From Ipomoea triloba (lineage: Eukaryota; Streptophyta; Magnoliopsida; Solanales; Convolvulaceae), in NCBI RefSeq assembly GCF_003576645.1, contig NC_044916.1:5146071-5210070 (forward strand): DNA of 64,000 nucleotides, written 5' to 3'. The notes below the pieces were generated by a model. The model ran no database searches. It was not told where the DNA came from and saw only the letters and a program-made list of their open reading frames with translations. Numbering within the stretch: the stretch's first letter is position 1; each line of letters begins with the position of its first letter. The translations under genes and the position numbers were made by a program. This document shows, piece by piece, positions 35,017 to 47,859 of this stretch.

Positions 35017-35442
35017 CAAAAACTTGTGTGAGATCGTCTCACCGTGAGACGGGTCGGGTCGGGTCATGAGGTAAATGTAACACTTATATGCTCAAATGTA
35101 ATACTAATTAGGAATAAAAATTTTGTTACTTATAAGGATAAATGTAATACTTTTATGGGAAAATATAATACTTTTACATTTCGATTTAAAAGTATTACAT
35201 TTTTCCTCAAAAGTATTATATTTTTCCTTATAAGTAAGGAAAAATTGTCAACATTACTTATTATGAAAAATGTAACACTTTTTCTCTTATAAGTAACAAA
35301 AATTGTATTCCTAGTTAGTATTATATTTGAGCATATAAGTATAACATTTGCACATATAAGTGTGACATTTGCATGGTGCTCCGGCCCGACCCGACCCGTC
35401 CCACGAATAAGGATTCGTGAGACAGTCTCACACAAGTGTGAC

Positions 35443-35443
<1 letters not shown>
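35017..35443. mobile_element. Foldback MITE with GTGAGAC-GGGTCGGGTCGGG ends in a TA repeat
   Basis: Left ACTTGTGTGAGATCGTCTCAC followed by GACGGGTCGGGTCGGG; inverted right ACTTGTGTGAGACTGTCTCAC, then GACGGGTCGGGTCGGG. The interior arms repeat TGTAATACTT and TAAGTAAC motifs in inverted order. Both sides are TA runs. The arms generate the 116-codon minus-strand open frame, which is not a gene. Related fragments lie at 3361-3389 and 7300-7560. Confidence 0.8.
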
Positions 35444-35475
<32 letters not shown>

Positions 35476-35480
<5 letters not shown>

Positions 35481-36958
35481 GATTATATTTTCTCAAAATG
35501 AATAATATAAAATAATGTGGACAAAATATTTGACTTGTGACATTATTGGAATGTACTTCTAAAAATGACATGACAGTCAGCATCCAAGAATTGACCAAAC
35601 TTTTTTTTCGAAATAGAATTGACCAAACTTAAATTGCTTCTAATCTTTAACGTTGGAAGTGTCCCATCCATCTTTTAATTAAAAATAATATTAAATGCAA
35701 TATGACTAAAAAAAATGCAATATTACTAAGTTAATGGAAGTGAAATATTTTTAAAATTTGAAAATTAAAATAAAAAGAAATCAAACAAAATTATAATTTA
35801 GTGATTGGAAGTGAAATAAGTAATTAAGTATAATATCATCTGCTAAAGATCTTGTGACTAGTTGGCATAACTGTGACTTTCTTAAATGAGAGGTCACAAG
35901 TTCAAACTAGTACAACTCAAAAAAAGTATAACATCATGTTTGATTTTAAATGATTAGTCGAGACATGAACTTTATGCTTTCATATTTTTTTTTTTTAAAT
36001 TATGCTTTCATATTATATGTTCAGATCTTCTAGTATGGAAATTTATTCATCGATTATTTAATTCGAAAGAAATAAAAGCTGGGAATGTATATAATAAACT
36101 ACTCGTATGAATTTGTTGACTTGAAAAACTTGGAGTGAGTCACACAAACATATACTCCGTATATAATATTGGAAAATATAACAATATATGAACACTCCAT
36201 ACAATTGTCAATCTCATTGGTATTTTGGATGACTTTGACTATGAATAAATCTCCATAGGGAACATGGGTGCATTCACATGAGAATTTATTCTTAAAAAAA
36301 TTAAGAATCAATCTTAATCATTTATCTGAAAAAATTTAACAGATTCAAAGTAATTTTGTAGTAAACTTTAACATAAATTCGAAGTAATTTCATAAAAAAA
36401 AATAGTGTATTTTGATAATTTTGTCAACTGCAATTCGTAACACTATAACTGTTAGATTTTATTAGATGGACAACTGAAATTTGGTTTTTAATTAATTTTT
36501 CATCAGAACAAGTTTTCATATGAGTGTGCGCGCGCGCACACACATCTTTTTTTAGTTTTACCACCTTCAATCATTCAACCAGGGCGACACCAAGACTAAT
36601 TTTGTTCTAATTTTGTTAGTATTGAATAGGACCTCAAAGGGTAACAAAACACTCCTTAATAGATTTTAAGGTCGTTGTACTCTTAGAGTTCGAACTCGAG
36701 AACTTTAGTTAAGTTAGAACAAAACTCATGTCATCTCATCAAAACCCGATGGGTGTAACATAAATATATTTAGCATCAAGTTTTTCATTTAATCTCACTT
36801 TACTATATTTGGTTATTTGTTATGATTTCCATTCAATTTATGTTAACTGTTGTGGCACGCAATACGGTAATTTCATAACCTTGATCTCCCCTTCCTACTT
36901 ACAAAAACATGCATACCCATAGGTGTGAGAATGAGATGATGCAAATTTTTTTCAATTT
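35476..36958. other. AT-rich intergenic region without recognised gene
   Basis: Contains a GAGGTCACAAGTTCAAAC stretch near 35889-35907 that resembles a tRNA-type B box (possible SINE remnant) and a short GC/CA run near 36528-36543. No convincing coding region. Confidence 0.4.
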
Positions 36959-37685
36959 AGGGTGTGATTGGAAACCCGGAAAACCGGGTTTTAGGTGTTT
37001 GGAAGGAGGGAGGAAAAGGTGGTCAATGAAAAATGAGCCTTAATCAATAGAAAATAACCCCATTTTTCAGGAAAATGACTTCCCCTTTTTTTGAGGGGAA
37101 GTCATTTTCCGGAATGCTAATCCGCCTCTCGCTTCTACTCTTGGATCCCATACTTCCATTTGCGCTCCTCTTTCTTCTTCTTGACACTAAAGATCTGATT
37201 TTTTTTCTGATTTCCGAGCAGAAAACGCCGGATTGGTTTCGGAAACCAGTTCGGCGTTTTCTGCTCGGAAACTGGTTTCCGACTGGTTTTCAAAAACCAG
37301 CCTGTTGACTGGTTTACGAAACCAGTGTCGACTGGTTTCGCAAACCAGTTGAAACCAGTAAATCCACTGGTTTCGCAAACCAGTGGATTTACTGGTTTTG
37401 AATTTAATTTTTTTTTCATTTTATTTTGATTTTTGGTTATAAATGAATGATTATACTGAAAATTATTATTACAAATGTTGTTATATTTAAACAAATTAAT
37501 TAAAATATTTAATTAATACAATTTTATTCATTTTCCTACTCATTTTCTGGAAAATGAACCAAACATACAAAGATAGTTTTCTGCTCTGCATCCAAACACA
37601 AGAAAGGAAAATGATTTCTGGAAAATGACCCATTTTCCAGAAATCATTTTCTAGAAGTCATTTTCATGCTTTCCAAACACACCCT
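36959..37685. mobile_element. MITE with AGGGTGTG-TTGGAAA ends
   Basis: Left AGGGTGTGATTGGAAACC; inverted right AGGGTGTGTTTGGAAAGC. GGAAAATGA-type inverted motifs lie inside both ends. A central stretch (about 37215-37400) repeats ACTGGTTTCG-AAACCAGT palindromes, whose translation (minus-strand open frame of 119 codons) is only a by-product. Related to 40509-41013. Confidence 0.7.
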
Positions 37686-37929
37686 TAATCTCACTTTTCT
37701 ACCCTTAAATAATTTTACTCAATAAGAATATGATTTGTTTTGAAAGTAATTAATATTAATGGTGATATAACATTTAATATGTAATGAAGATATTAATTGG
37801 ATAAAATTTGTAAGATATAATGTGGCATGTCATTAAAGTCATAAAATTAATATAATTAAATTAAAAATTAGAAATTAATAAATATGACAATGACAATCAA
37901 TCTATCAATTCAATAGACAAAAACAATAA

Positions 37930-38150
37930 TTATAAGATTCCAAAACTTTCTCCATGGGCTACACCACTTGCCAAAACTCATTATTTTGTCAACGAAACAA
38001 TAATATTACAGGCCGGTCCACCTGCCCAAAAGTCCAAAACTCATTGACTCATTGACTCATTATTATCAACTAGACTATACTATATATTATCTTCTTTCTA
38101 TGATTCTATCTTTATTTATTATGTGCAATAAATATGTAAAATATTTCATA
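37930..38150 (+). promoter_or_regulatory. Orphan copy of the receptor-gene upstream block
   Basis: The order CCACTTGCCAAAACTCATT, AACGAAACAATAA, GGTCCACCTGCCCAAAA, AACTCATTGACTCATT, TCTATGATTCTATCTTTATTTATTATGTGCAATAAATATGTAAAAT matches the DNA just upstream of genes B and C. No exon 1 follows; it runs into a repeat array. It looks like the surviving 5' flank of a lost or rearranged fourth array member. Confidence 0.5.
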
Positions 38151-38559
38151 TTTCAGATTTCATTGATTAGATAGTTCGTAAAATATAAATGTTTTTATTA
38201 AAATATTTTTTACAATTGAATTACAAAACACATTTCGTATCAATTTAAATAATTTTTAAAATTTTAATAAGATGATGACATGAAAATATAAATATATATC
38301 AATGAAAATAATTTTTTAAAATTATAATGAGAAGATAAAATGAATATATAAATATTTATTTGGATTGTGTTAGTGGTTGCAAAAAATATAGTTAACAAGA
38401 TTTGATCTTTAAATCAAACTAAGAGAGAGACATACTTACTATTAGGCAATAGGCATTAGTTAAGCTATATATTTTAACCTTTAGTGACTCTTATATATAA
38501 TAATGTATTATTTATTTCTATTAAAGCATATATTATATATACATTCATGGGGTGGAGAC

Positions 38560-40508
38560 AGATTGCCCCCTTCTGAACTAGCCACTGCAAAACCCCTATA
38601 AATATGGATGACAATTTACTAGTGAAATGTTTAAAAAGTGTAAATATTAACTAAATGTAATATATTTTTTAATTTAAAATTGAAACTTTAAATTGAAATA
38701 AATCAAAAATATAAATAACATTATAATCAAGTGATTGAAAGTGAGTGATTGAAAGTGAAATAACCCAAAGTTTCAGTATAGTTGAATATCTAGTCGTGTT
38801 ATGAACGGTATGTTGTCATATTCAATAATGTCCTCCACATTTTTTAGTATTGAAGTTGACTCCTTGTGGGAGCTGTCTATTGATTTTTTTAGTTTGAGTT
38901 TGTTAGCTATGAGCCATCTATGTCAGCTTAGGCAATTGCCCCCTTTTGAACCTGTACGTCCTTGTAGATCAGACACTCATATACATATGGTTGAATATTT
39001 AAGTGAAATTTTTAAAAACTGAGAATATTGATTTGATGGGGTCATGGGACAACGGGGTCCATTTCATTAGGAATGCATTGACCCAAGAAGAGTGAAGGAG
39101 ATGTCTTGTTGGGTTTAAAGGATAGAAGAAGATAAGGGAGCAAAATATAAAAGGTGTGCAATAAGCCAGGTTCAAATGCACAACCTCAAGCATGGTGACA
39201 CAAGTTTCAACCTACTAAGCTACTCTATATCGTATCTAACAAAGGACAGGATGCTCTACTTATTCAGGTGAAGAGCACTGGTTGCAAAGTAGTGGGGGTG
39301 ATATGTATGTCCAAGAATTGAGATGAGAATAACAAGACCTTACACTTGTCAAGCATCTAGAGGAGTTTTCAACACTATATAAGGGACATTATGTCTCTTC
39401 CCTTTAGAAATCATCCTTTAGTTTATTATAATCCTCCTAGCTTGGTAGTCACTTGTCTTAAAGGAATACTAGGGGTTGAAAGTTGAAACTATTCCTAATC
39501 CAGTACTAGCTTGTATAGTTGTATTATTTATTTATTTCTTTGGACTACCATTTTTGGACATGGTATGCATACTTTGGGCCTAGGCGCCTAGCCCTCAAGC
39601 AATAATAATATTATTACTCTTTTCCTACCCTATTTCGTACACTTATAACTAGTTTATGGTAGACTCGGTCTCAATAAAATCATCATGACTAAATGTAAAA
39701 TAATTTTAAATTTAAATTAGAAAATTAAAAGTAAAATAAAAAAAAAGTAACATTATAATCAAGTGATTGAAAGTGAAATAACCCATATTTTTAAATTTAA
39801 ATTTGAGAATTAAAATATGTTCAAAAAAATTTTGAAAATTAAAAGTAAAATAAATAAATAAATAAATAAAGTAACATTATAATCAAGTGATTGAAAGTGA
39901 AGTAACCCAATATTTCACTGTACTTGACTATTAGTAGTGATATGAAAGGTATGTTGTCATATTCAATAATATTTTAGCCGTGATATGAACGGTATGCTAT
40001 CATATTCAATAGTGTCCTCCACATCTTCAAGTATTGAGTTTGACTCCCCATAAAAATTATTTATCGATTTTTTTATTTTAGCTGATTAATTATGAGTAAT
40101 CTATATTAGTTAATTTAGACAACTACCTCATTGCCTAATTATGAACCTACCCCTGCAAGTACCCTGATAGATATGGCTGACAATATAGTGAAAATTTTAA
40201 AAAATTAAGAATATTAACTAAATGTAAATTTGAAATAACCCAATATTTCAGTGTAGTTTACTATTATTAGTGATATGGAAGGTATGTTGTCATATTCAAT
40301 AATATTCTACACATCTTCCAGTATTAAATGCGACTTTCCGTGAGAGTTGTCTATTGATTTTTTTTTAATTGAGTTGATTAGCTATGAGCAATTTAGGTCA
40401 GTTTAGGTAATTGCTCTCATTGCTCCCTTCTTAACCTACCACTGCAGACACCACGATACATATGGTTGAAAGTTTAGTGAAATTTTCTAAAAGTGAGAAT
40501 ATTAACTA
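38560..40508. repeat. Diverged tandem repeats of about 0.3-0.6 kb
   Basis: Units share, in order: GTGATATGAACGGTATGTTGTCATATTCAATA, a CATCTTCxAGTATTGA block, a GAGTTGTCTATTGATTTTTTT block, GCTATGAGCAATCTAGGTCAG, ATACATATGGTTGA, GAATATTAACTAAATGTAA, and ATAATCAAGTGATTGAAAGTGAAATAACCC. Copies begin near 38560, 39660, 39920 and 40250; further copies flank the LTR element (41014-41163 and 49200-49600). Function unknown. A short open frame at 38801-39022 is a by-product. Confidence 0.6.
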
Positions 40509-43500
40509 AGGGTGCGTTTGGAAAGCAGGAAAATGACTTCTGAAAAATGAGTTATTTTCCGGAAAATTAGTTCGTTTTCCGTGTTTGGATGTACTCCGGA
40601 AAACTGTCTTTGGGTGTTTGGTTCATTTTCCGGAAAATGAGTGGAAAATGAGTAGAAATATATAATTATATATTTTTATTATTGTATTTAAAATATAAAA
40701 ATATATAAACTAATAATATTTATTTTAAATTAATTAATTAAAAATATTTAAAAAAAAAGAAGAGGAACGGCGGCTGCCCGGTTTCCGGCGAAAACCAGTC
40801 CGCCGACTGAGGAGGGACGGCTTGTTCCGTCCCTCCTCGCTATGGAGCCTTGTTCCCATTTCCGGAAAACGACTTCCGGAATTTTTGCCCGGAAGTTGTT
40901 TTCCGGAATTTTGCATTGATTTTCCGTTAACCACGTTTTCCTGCTGTTGCCAAACACACGAAGCCCGGAAAATGATTTCCGGAAATCATTTTCTGAGCTT
41001 CCAAACACACCCTAAATGTAAAATACTTTTTAAATTTAAATTTAAAAATTTAAACTGAAGTAAATTATAAATAAAAATAACATTATATTATAATAAAGTG
41101 ATTGAAAGTGAAATAACCAAAATTTCACTATAGTTCACTATTAAGTCGTGATATGAATGGTATTGTTGAGATTTTGTTGTGCCCGTTGGCCTTTAGCTCC
41201 TAACCGTGAACATTGCAGGTTGTAGGGAAAGAGTAAAGGGATAGAGAGAACAAAGAATAGAGAGAAAGTGGTTTCATTCCATCATACATGTACAAGTTAC
41301 AAAGGACATATATATATAACAGTAGTAATAATAACAATCATAACGGTGACCGTTACAACAGTTACAAAATAATGGCCACTAAATACATTTCTTTATAACA
41401 CTCCCCCTTGGACATTATTTGTCCACGATCTTACTTCGTTAAAAACTTGCTAGGAAAACCCTGTGGGAAAAACCTAGACAAGAAAAGAGTATACGGTATA
41501 TGAATGGTATATTCAAATACTTTCATGCCTCGTTAAAAACTTCACTAGGAAAACCACGTAGGAAAAACCTAGTTGAAGAAAAGAGTACATGATATTTATA
41601 AACACATGTATAGTCCTGGTTGCCTCATTAAAACCTTACACTAAGAAAACCCAATGGCAAAAAACTTAGTTAAGGGAAAAGAGTACAACCATAACTTGTT
41701 GCGTTTAATNAACATTATAATCAAGTGATTGAAAGTGAAGTAACCCAATATTTCACTGTACTTGACTATTAGTAGTGATATGAAAGGTATGTTGTCATAT
41801 TCAATAATATTTTAGCCGTGATATGAACGGTATGCTATCATATTCAATAGTGTCCTCCACATCTTCAAGTATTGAGTTTGACTCCCCATAAAAATTATTT
41901 ATCGATTTTTTTATTTTAGCTGATTAATTATGAGTAATCTATATTAGTTAATTTAGACAACTACCTCATTGCCTAATTATGAACCTACCCCTGCAAGTAC
42001 CCTGATAGATATGGCTGACAATATAGTGAAAATTTTAAAAAATTAAGAATATTAACTAAATGTAAATTTGAAATAACCCAATATTTCAGTGTAGTTTACT
42101 ATTATTAGTGATATGGAAGGTATGTTGTCATATTCAATAATATTCTACACATCTTCCAGTATTAAATGCGACTTTCCGTGAGAGTTGTCTATTGATTTTT
42201 TTTTAATTGAGTTGATTAGCTATGAGCAATTTAGGTCAGTTTAGGTAATTGCTCTCATTGCTCCCTTCTTAACCTACCACTGCAGACACCACGATACATA
42301 TGGTTGAAAGTTTAGTGAAATTTTCTAAAAGTGAGAATATTAACTAAGGGTGCGTTTGGAAAGCAGGAAAATGACTTCTGAAAAATGAGTTATTTTCCGG
42401 AAAATTAGTTCGTTTTCCGTGTTTGGATGTACTCCGGAAAACTGTCTTTGGGTGTTTGGTTCATTTTCCGGAAAATGAGTGGAAAATGAGTAGAAATATA
42501 TAATTATATATTTTTATTATTGTATTTAAAATATAAAAATATATAAACTAATAATATTTATTTTAAATTAATTAATTAAAAATATTTAAAAAAAAAGAAG
42601 AGGAACGGCGGCTGCCCGGTTTCCGGCGAAAACCAGTCCGCCGACTGAGGAGGGACGGCTTGTTCCGTCCCTCCTCGCTATGGAGCCTTGTTCCCATTTC
42701 CGGAAAACGACTTCCGGAATTTTTGCCCGGAAGTTGTTTTCCGGAATTTTGCATTGATTTTCCGTTAACCACGTTTTCCTGCTGTTGCCAAACACACGAA
42801 GCCCGGAAAATGATTTCCGGAAATCATTTTCTGAGCTTCCAAACACACCCTAAATGTAAAATACTTTTTAAATTTAAATTTAAAAATTTAAACTGAAGTA
42901 AATTATAAATAAAAATAACATTATATTATAATAAAGTGATTGAAAGTGAAATAACCAAAATTTCACTATAGTTCACTATTAAGTCGTGATATGAATGGTA
43001 TTGTTGAGATTTTGTTGTGCCCGTTGGCCTTTAGCTCCTAACCGTGAACATTGCAGGTTGTAGGGAAAGAGTAAAGGGATAGAGAGAACAAAGAATAGAG
43101 AGAAAGTGGTTTCATTCCATCATACATGTACAAGTTACAAAGGACATATATATATAACAGTAGTAATAATAACAATCATAACGGTGACCGTTACAACAGT
43201 TACAAAATAATGGCCACTAAATACATTTCTTTATAACACTCCCCCTTGGACATTATTTGTCCACGATCTTACTTCGTTAAAAACTTGCTAGGAAAACCCT
43301 GTGGGAAAAACCTAGACAAGAAAAGAGTATACGGTATATGAATGGTATATTCAAATACTTTCATGCCTCGTTAAAAACTTCACTAGGAAAACCACGTAGG
43401 AAAAACCTAGTTGAAGAAAAGAGTACATGATATTTATAAACACATGTATAGTCCTGGTTGCCTCATTAAAACCTTACACTAAGAAAACCCAATGGCAAAA

Positions 43501-43538
43501 AACTTAGTTAAGGGAAAAGAGTACAACCATAACTTGTT
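39873..43538. other. Duplicated 1.84-kb segment separated by one N (probable assembly error)
   Basis: Bases 39873-41709 recur at an offset of 1838 (41711 onward), apparently without differences. This includes the MITE, the LTR and identical open frames. A single N at 41710 separates the copies. Copy 1 ends a few bases into sequence that continues correctly after copy 2. This is what a scaffold join between two overlapping contigs would produce. Confidence 0.8.
40509..41013. mobile_element. MITE with AGGGTGYGTTTGGAA ends (second copy 42347-42851 from the duplication)
   Basis: Left AGGGTGCGTTTGGAAAGCAG and inverted right AGGGTGTGTTTGGAAGCTCAG, then GAAAATGA on both sides. The interior repeats TTCCGGAAAA palindromes and has a GC-rich centre (about 40760-40850). 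Same family as 36959-37685. It sits inside the local tandem repeat. Confidence 0.75.
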
Positions 43539-43850
43539 AAAAAACTTAGTTAAGGGAAAAGAGTACAACCATAACTTGTTGCGAAACTTAGTTAAGGGAA
43601 AAGAGTACAACCATAACTTGTTGCGTTTAATCTTCAGGATTTGCAAGAGTTGGCATAACTTGTTGCGTTTAATCTTCAGGATTTGCAAGAGTTGGTGGTC
43701 CTTGTTGCGTTTAATCTTCAGGATTTGCAAGAGTTGGTGGTCTTCTGGACCAATAATCTCTGTGTATGTTGTTGCTCCCCCTGAAGACAACAGCCTTCCT
43801 GATTGCTTTGTTGTTGCTCCCCCTGAAGACAACAGCCTTCCTGATTGCTT
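43497..43850. repeat. Series of exact 42-bp duplications (probable unmerged contig overlaps)
   Basis: Five successive junctions each repeat exactly 42 bp: units starting at 43497/43539, 43542/43584, 43613/43655, 43659/43701 and 43767/43809. Each new segment restarts 42 bp back and extends a little further, a staggered pattern. The underlying unrepeated sequence matches 41659-41709. Because 42 is divisible by 3, open frames of 142 and 153 codons persist on both strands and are artefacts. Confidence 0.8.
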
Positions 43851-44799
43851 TGTTAAAAACCTTACACTAAGAAAACCCGGTGGGAAAAACTTAGTTAAGG
43901 GAAAAAGAGTACAATCATAAGCCAGGGAAAAAGAGTGCAATCATAAGCCTTCAAGGCATAATCTTCAGGATTTCAGGGTTTGTCTATTTAAGTATTTATT
44001 TGCAACTTTCTCCCCGTTTATTATATTATACTCATGCCTCGTTAAAAACCACACTAGAAAAACCCAATGGGAAAAATCTAGTGAGGAAAAGAGTACATGG
44101 TATATATATTGCAAAAGAGTACAATTGTTGGTCCTTTTAAGACCCACCCAATCTTCAGGATTGATTTAAGTAAATGTAGTCCAACATCTCCCCCTGAAGA
44201 TAACAATCTTCGATTTCTACATTGCTTAAAGTAGAATAATTGTTTCAAAAGGAGTGTAAAGGAGATGATATGGCAATCTTCAGGATTGTCACTATAAGTT
44301 AACATTTTATACAATGATCTCGTGACTCTTCTGGAGCCTATGTAGGTTGAATATAGTAAATATTCCTTAACCATACCTACTTAAAAACACACTTTTATTG
44401 TCCTCCCATAAGTCAGTGGAGATAGAACACACATAACTAACATGGAATGGAGATCAAAGACAATCATTACCAAGTGATTTATGAGAAAAACACACATTGG
44501 TTTGTCCCACAAATTTTAAATTGGAGATACTAGAGGATATTTAGGGCATTAAGAACTATAGTTGATTTCATTGTAAGGACAATGTCAATCAAAATATGAT
44601 CATAGAACTTCTGGTTCTTCCGTAGTGTTCCAATAATAATGAAGAAATGGACTTCAGGTCCTAAAGTGTCCTCAGTATCATTTTTGTGTCTAAACGGTTC
44701 CTTATCTTCTTCAAGAGATATAACCGTTAGTGTGATGAGCTTCAAGGCAATACTCGATCTGCAAGTCGAGATAATACTTGGTTTTCCAAGTCCTTTAAT

Positions 44800-47500
44800 T
44801 TCTAAAATTCGTTTTTGGAGCTAATACCATTAAGCTCTTTATGATTCAATAAGTACTACGGTATATTTTGATCTTTACATTTTCCTACTTCAGTAGGAAA
44901 TTACTCAGTTAATTGTGATCTGTGCTAAGATCATATAAAGACCATACCGTCCAGTGACCTTATTGTCATATGGTCACGACGTTTATAAGCTGCATATCTA
45001 AGTTTGTACTGCCAATTATCTTGTATAGCGGAACTTAATGTCATCGTACATGGGAGATTTGATTCAAATTAATCAAGGGTTTCTGCGTTAATCCATATGC
45101 TACAAACACTCGCTATTATATCACCTTATTGCTTTCATTTCTCTTTCGTACAAACATCCATTTGTAACCAGCATGGTTATTATTCAATGGTGTATGTATT
45201 GTCAAGAGAATCTTTTTTAGCGAGTCGAGCTTTGCCTTAATTGCTCCTTTAAATATTAAATAATGAGGATGCTTCTTGCACCTCACCTGGATCCAGTTTA
45301 TTTAAATGAGCAACTATATAGGCGTGTGTTGTCGACAACTGTATAATTTTCTCCCAAAATCATGACAATTTTTAATCAGATCGTTGACATTTCCCAAGTA
45401 TTAAGATCTGATTGTTCCGCATCCCTAGTATTATATTTGTTTGGTGCACCTTACTAGGGTTTTTGTCGTCTAGACAAATGTCTTCAGGACATAATTCTTT
45501 TTAAGACAAGAGTGACAATGCTTCTTTGCTAGATCTAGTATACATTATGATTCATATCTCTTAAACCGATATATCTCCTACGCTTCTAGCGTCAAGGAGT
45601 ATCGAGATATATATTATTTGGTCCAATTTTAGGGATTATATATGGACCTTGTCACTCTTTTCTGATCAACATGATCAGTGTATATATACGCTATTGGTAT
45701 ATATTTGGCAGATTATTTGGTAATATCGCAAATAGGTGAACTTCGAGTTCAGTCTTACTGGTACGTGGATTATAATGAAGATCATTCTATTTTATGGATT
45801 TCTCGGCATTTAAATTTGGATATATCTCCCCCTAATGCCGTGAAACGGATCTTCAGTATGCAATCAGCGTATCTATTGATTCCTTAACATGGGCTATATG
45901 TAAACAGACGGAATGTTATAGCCCATAAAGATACGCAAATGGTGGTGATATAACAATTTGACTGCACACTAAGTATAAGAACGCAGAATGGGAAATGTTT
46001 ATACGTACTAGGTTGAAGGGGGGATTGATACTGATATGCAGTGAGCTAGATTTGAAAATATATCAAGTATGATATCCCCAAAATCATCAATACCTGGTTG
46101 GGTCTTATCACAACATTTTGGCAAACCAAATGATACTCATAAGTATGGTATGATTTCTTAAGAGTGCCAAAATAGCTTTTAAGAAAATTAAAGCTATGAA
46201 TGTCGTTATAAGATGATGTGGATAATTTGGTTTGATTCAGAGGCATACAACATCGAGAGAAAAGTTTTAATTTCTTCTTATTACCATAATGATCTTACTG
46301 ATGATTTATTCATATCGGGATGAACTATCATCATTGAGGGATAGTGATCCTCATAGATCATGCACCCGTTCAAAAATATTTGCAACAGAACTACTGCTGT
46401 AATTTATAGAGGAAGCACCTATCACTTCTGGGATAGAAATAAATGATAAGGTATTTTCACGCATTGTTGATTTGACATAGTGTCACTTTAAACTGGTAGA
46501 GTATAAGTGAGGCTCCACCGGAGCACACAAAAGGAACCCTATGAATAATGGTAAAAAGAATTGTCGAGGTTTATATATAAAGATTATATCGAAAGAGAAC
46601 ATCACTATAACGATGTTGAATGGAAAAGTAGGTTTATCAATAAAGAGCATTTGCTTCAGGAAAATTACGTTGTTGGATTCAACATTGTGATGTTTTGTTG
46701 TGTTTCAACAAAATGCTTAGGGTATGGCACACACGTGATCAGTGCCATTGATACCCACACGTGAAACATTTTTGCTGCTGGGCCAGAGTTATGTAAGAAT
46801 CTGGCTATCTCTAATAGGTTGGATCATTGTAGGCTGGCTTCAAGAGGTTGTGTTATTGCCACCTTGACCTTACCTCTTTCATGTCTTCTTTCTCAGCACC
46901 TCTTGGTGTTGTACAATTAAGTGATATCGTGTGCTTCGGGCACTAATGTAGAGCCAGCGGGGCATGTTTTAGAGATTTGCATCACCAAGTGGTTGTGTTG
47001 CTATAGTGATTTGAAGAGGGTGGTGTGGAAAAGAAGACAATGTCTCGACAATCAAATCCGTGCCAGAGATATTTTGCTTACACAATTTTGATTGGGTCAC
47101 AATTGTGTATATAGCTGATTTAGAATCAGTCATTTTTACTTCAATGTTTTGAAGAATCAAGGTAAGGTAATCGAATTGTGATTTTTTACAATGGACTTCT
47201 ATTAGTCAAAACTATCCTTCAGGGATTTCTATAAGGCATATAATTGTTGTTACAAAGGCAAATGAAGGTTTAGTAACGACAGGTGTAACCTAACAAAACC
47301 ATGTCACGTTTTGTGGTATGCAACCCCAAGAATAAGATACCAACTCTTTGTTAATATATTCTAGAAGCTCACCTCATGGCCTATAGCAAATAAGTATTAC
47401 CAACGAGAATACTATGATGGTTCATATGGCCACAAATTAAATCAAATTTGAGCAAATAAATATTCTCAAATTTGGACAAGAGGATTGCAATTGTGAGCTG
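44800..47500 (-). pseudogene. Decayed copia pol inside the second LTR element
   Basis: The clearest piece is minus-strand GYKWMFVRKRNESNKV (45121-45172), the copia RT start region. It is followed downstream by a broken VAYGLTQKPL-type stretch. Frequent stops and shifts prevent a continuous frame; other parts could not be placed with confidence. Confidence 0.45.
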
Positions 47501-47859
47501 AAAACGAGGGTTTACCCTTTAGAAACATGTGCCCAAAATAATAAATGATGGAAGATTTTAAGGATTTAGGCTAATGAAAGAAGTAAGCCCAAATCTAAAA
47601 TCAAATGGGTCGAGCATTGAAAGCTAGTTCAAATGCTATGAAACAAAGGGACCCAAAACTTATAATTGCTTAAATTTTAAGTCCAAATTAAATTAGCCTA
47701 AAATATAATAATTGAAATAGGCTTCAATTTAATTTGCTTAACAAAAATAATCCATCACTTTATTTTATTATTAGGCCGAAGAACAATAATAGCCCAAAGA
47801 AAAGCTTTTGGTTTGTTTTTTTTTTAAAAATGGACCAGGTCTGGCCGGATTTGGGCCAT

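Noticed and set aside
35130..35480. 116-codon minus-strand open frame
   Set aside because: It is a translation of the inverted arms and TA run of the MITE at 35017-35443.
36528..36543. Alternating GC/CA run as a possible Z-DNA element
   Set aside because: It is only about 16 bp long and has no relation to a gene or other feature.
37135..37494. 119-codon minus-strand open frame with repeated TGFxxP-like words
   Set aside because: It is generated by repeated AAACCAGT palindromes inside a MITE and matches no known domain.
43479..43940. Long open frames on both strands (142 and 153 codons) with internal repeats
   Set aside because: They exist because exact 42-bp duplications keep the frame open. 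The underlying sequence belongs to the non-coding part of an LTR element.
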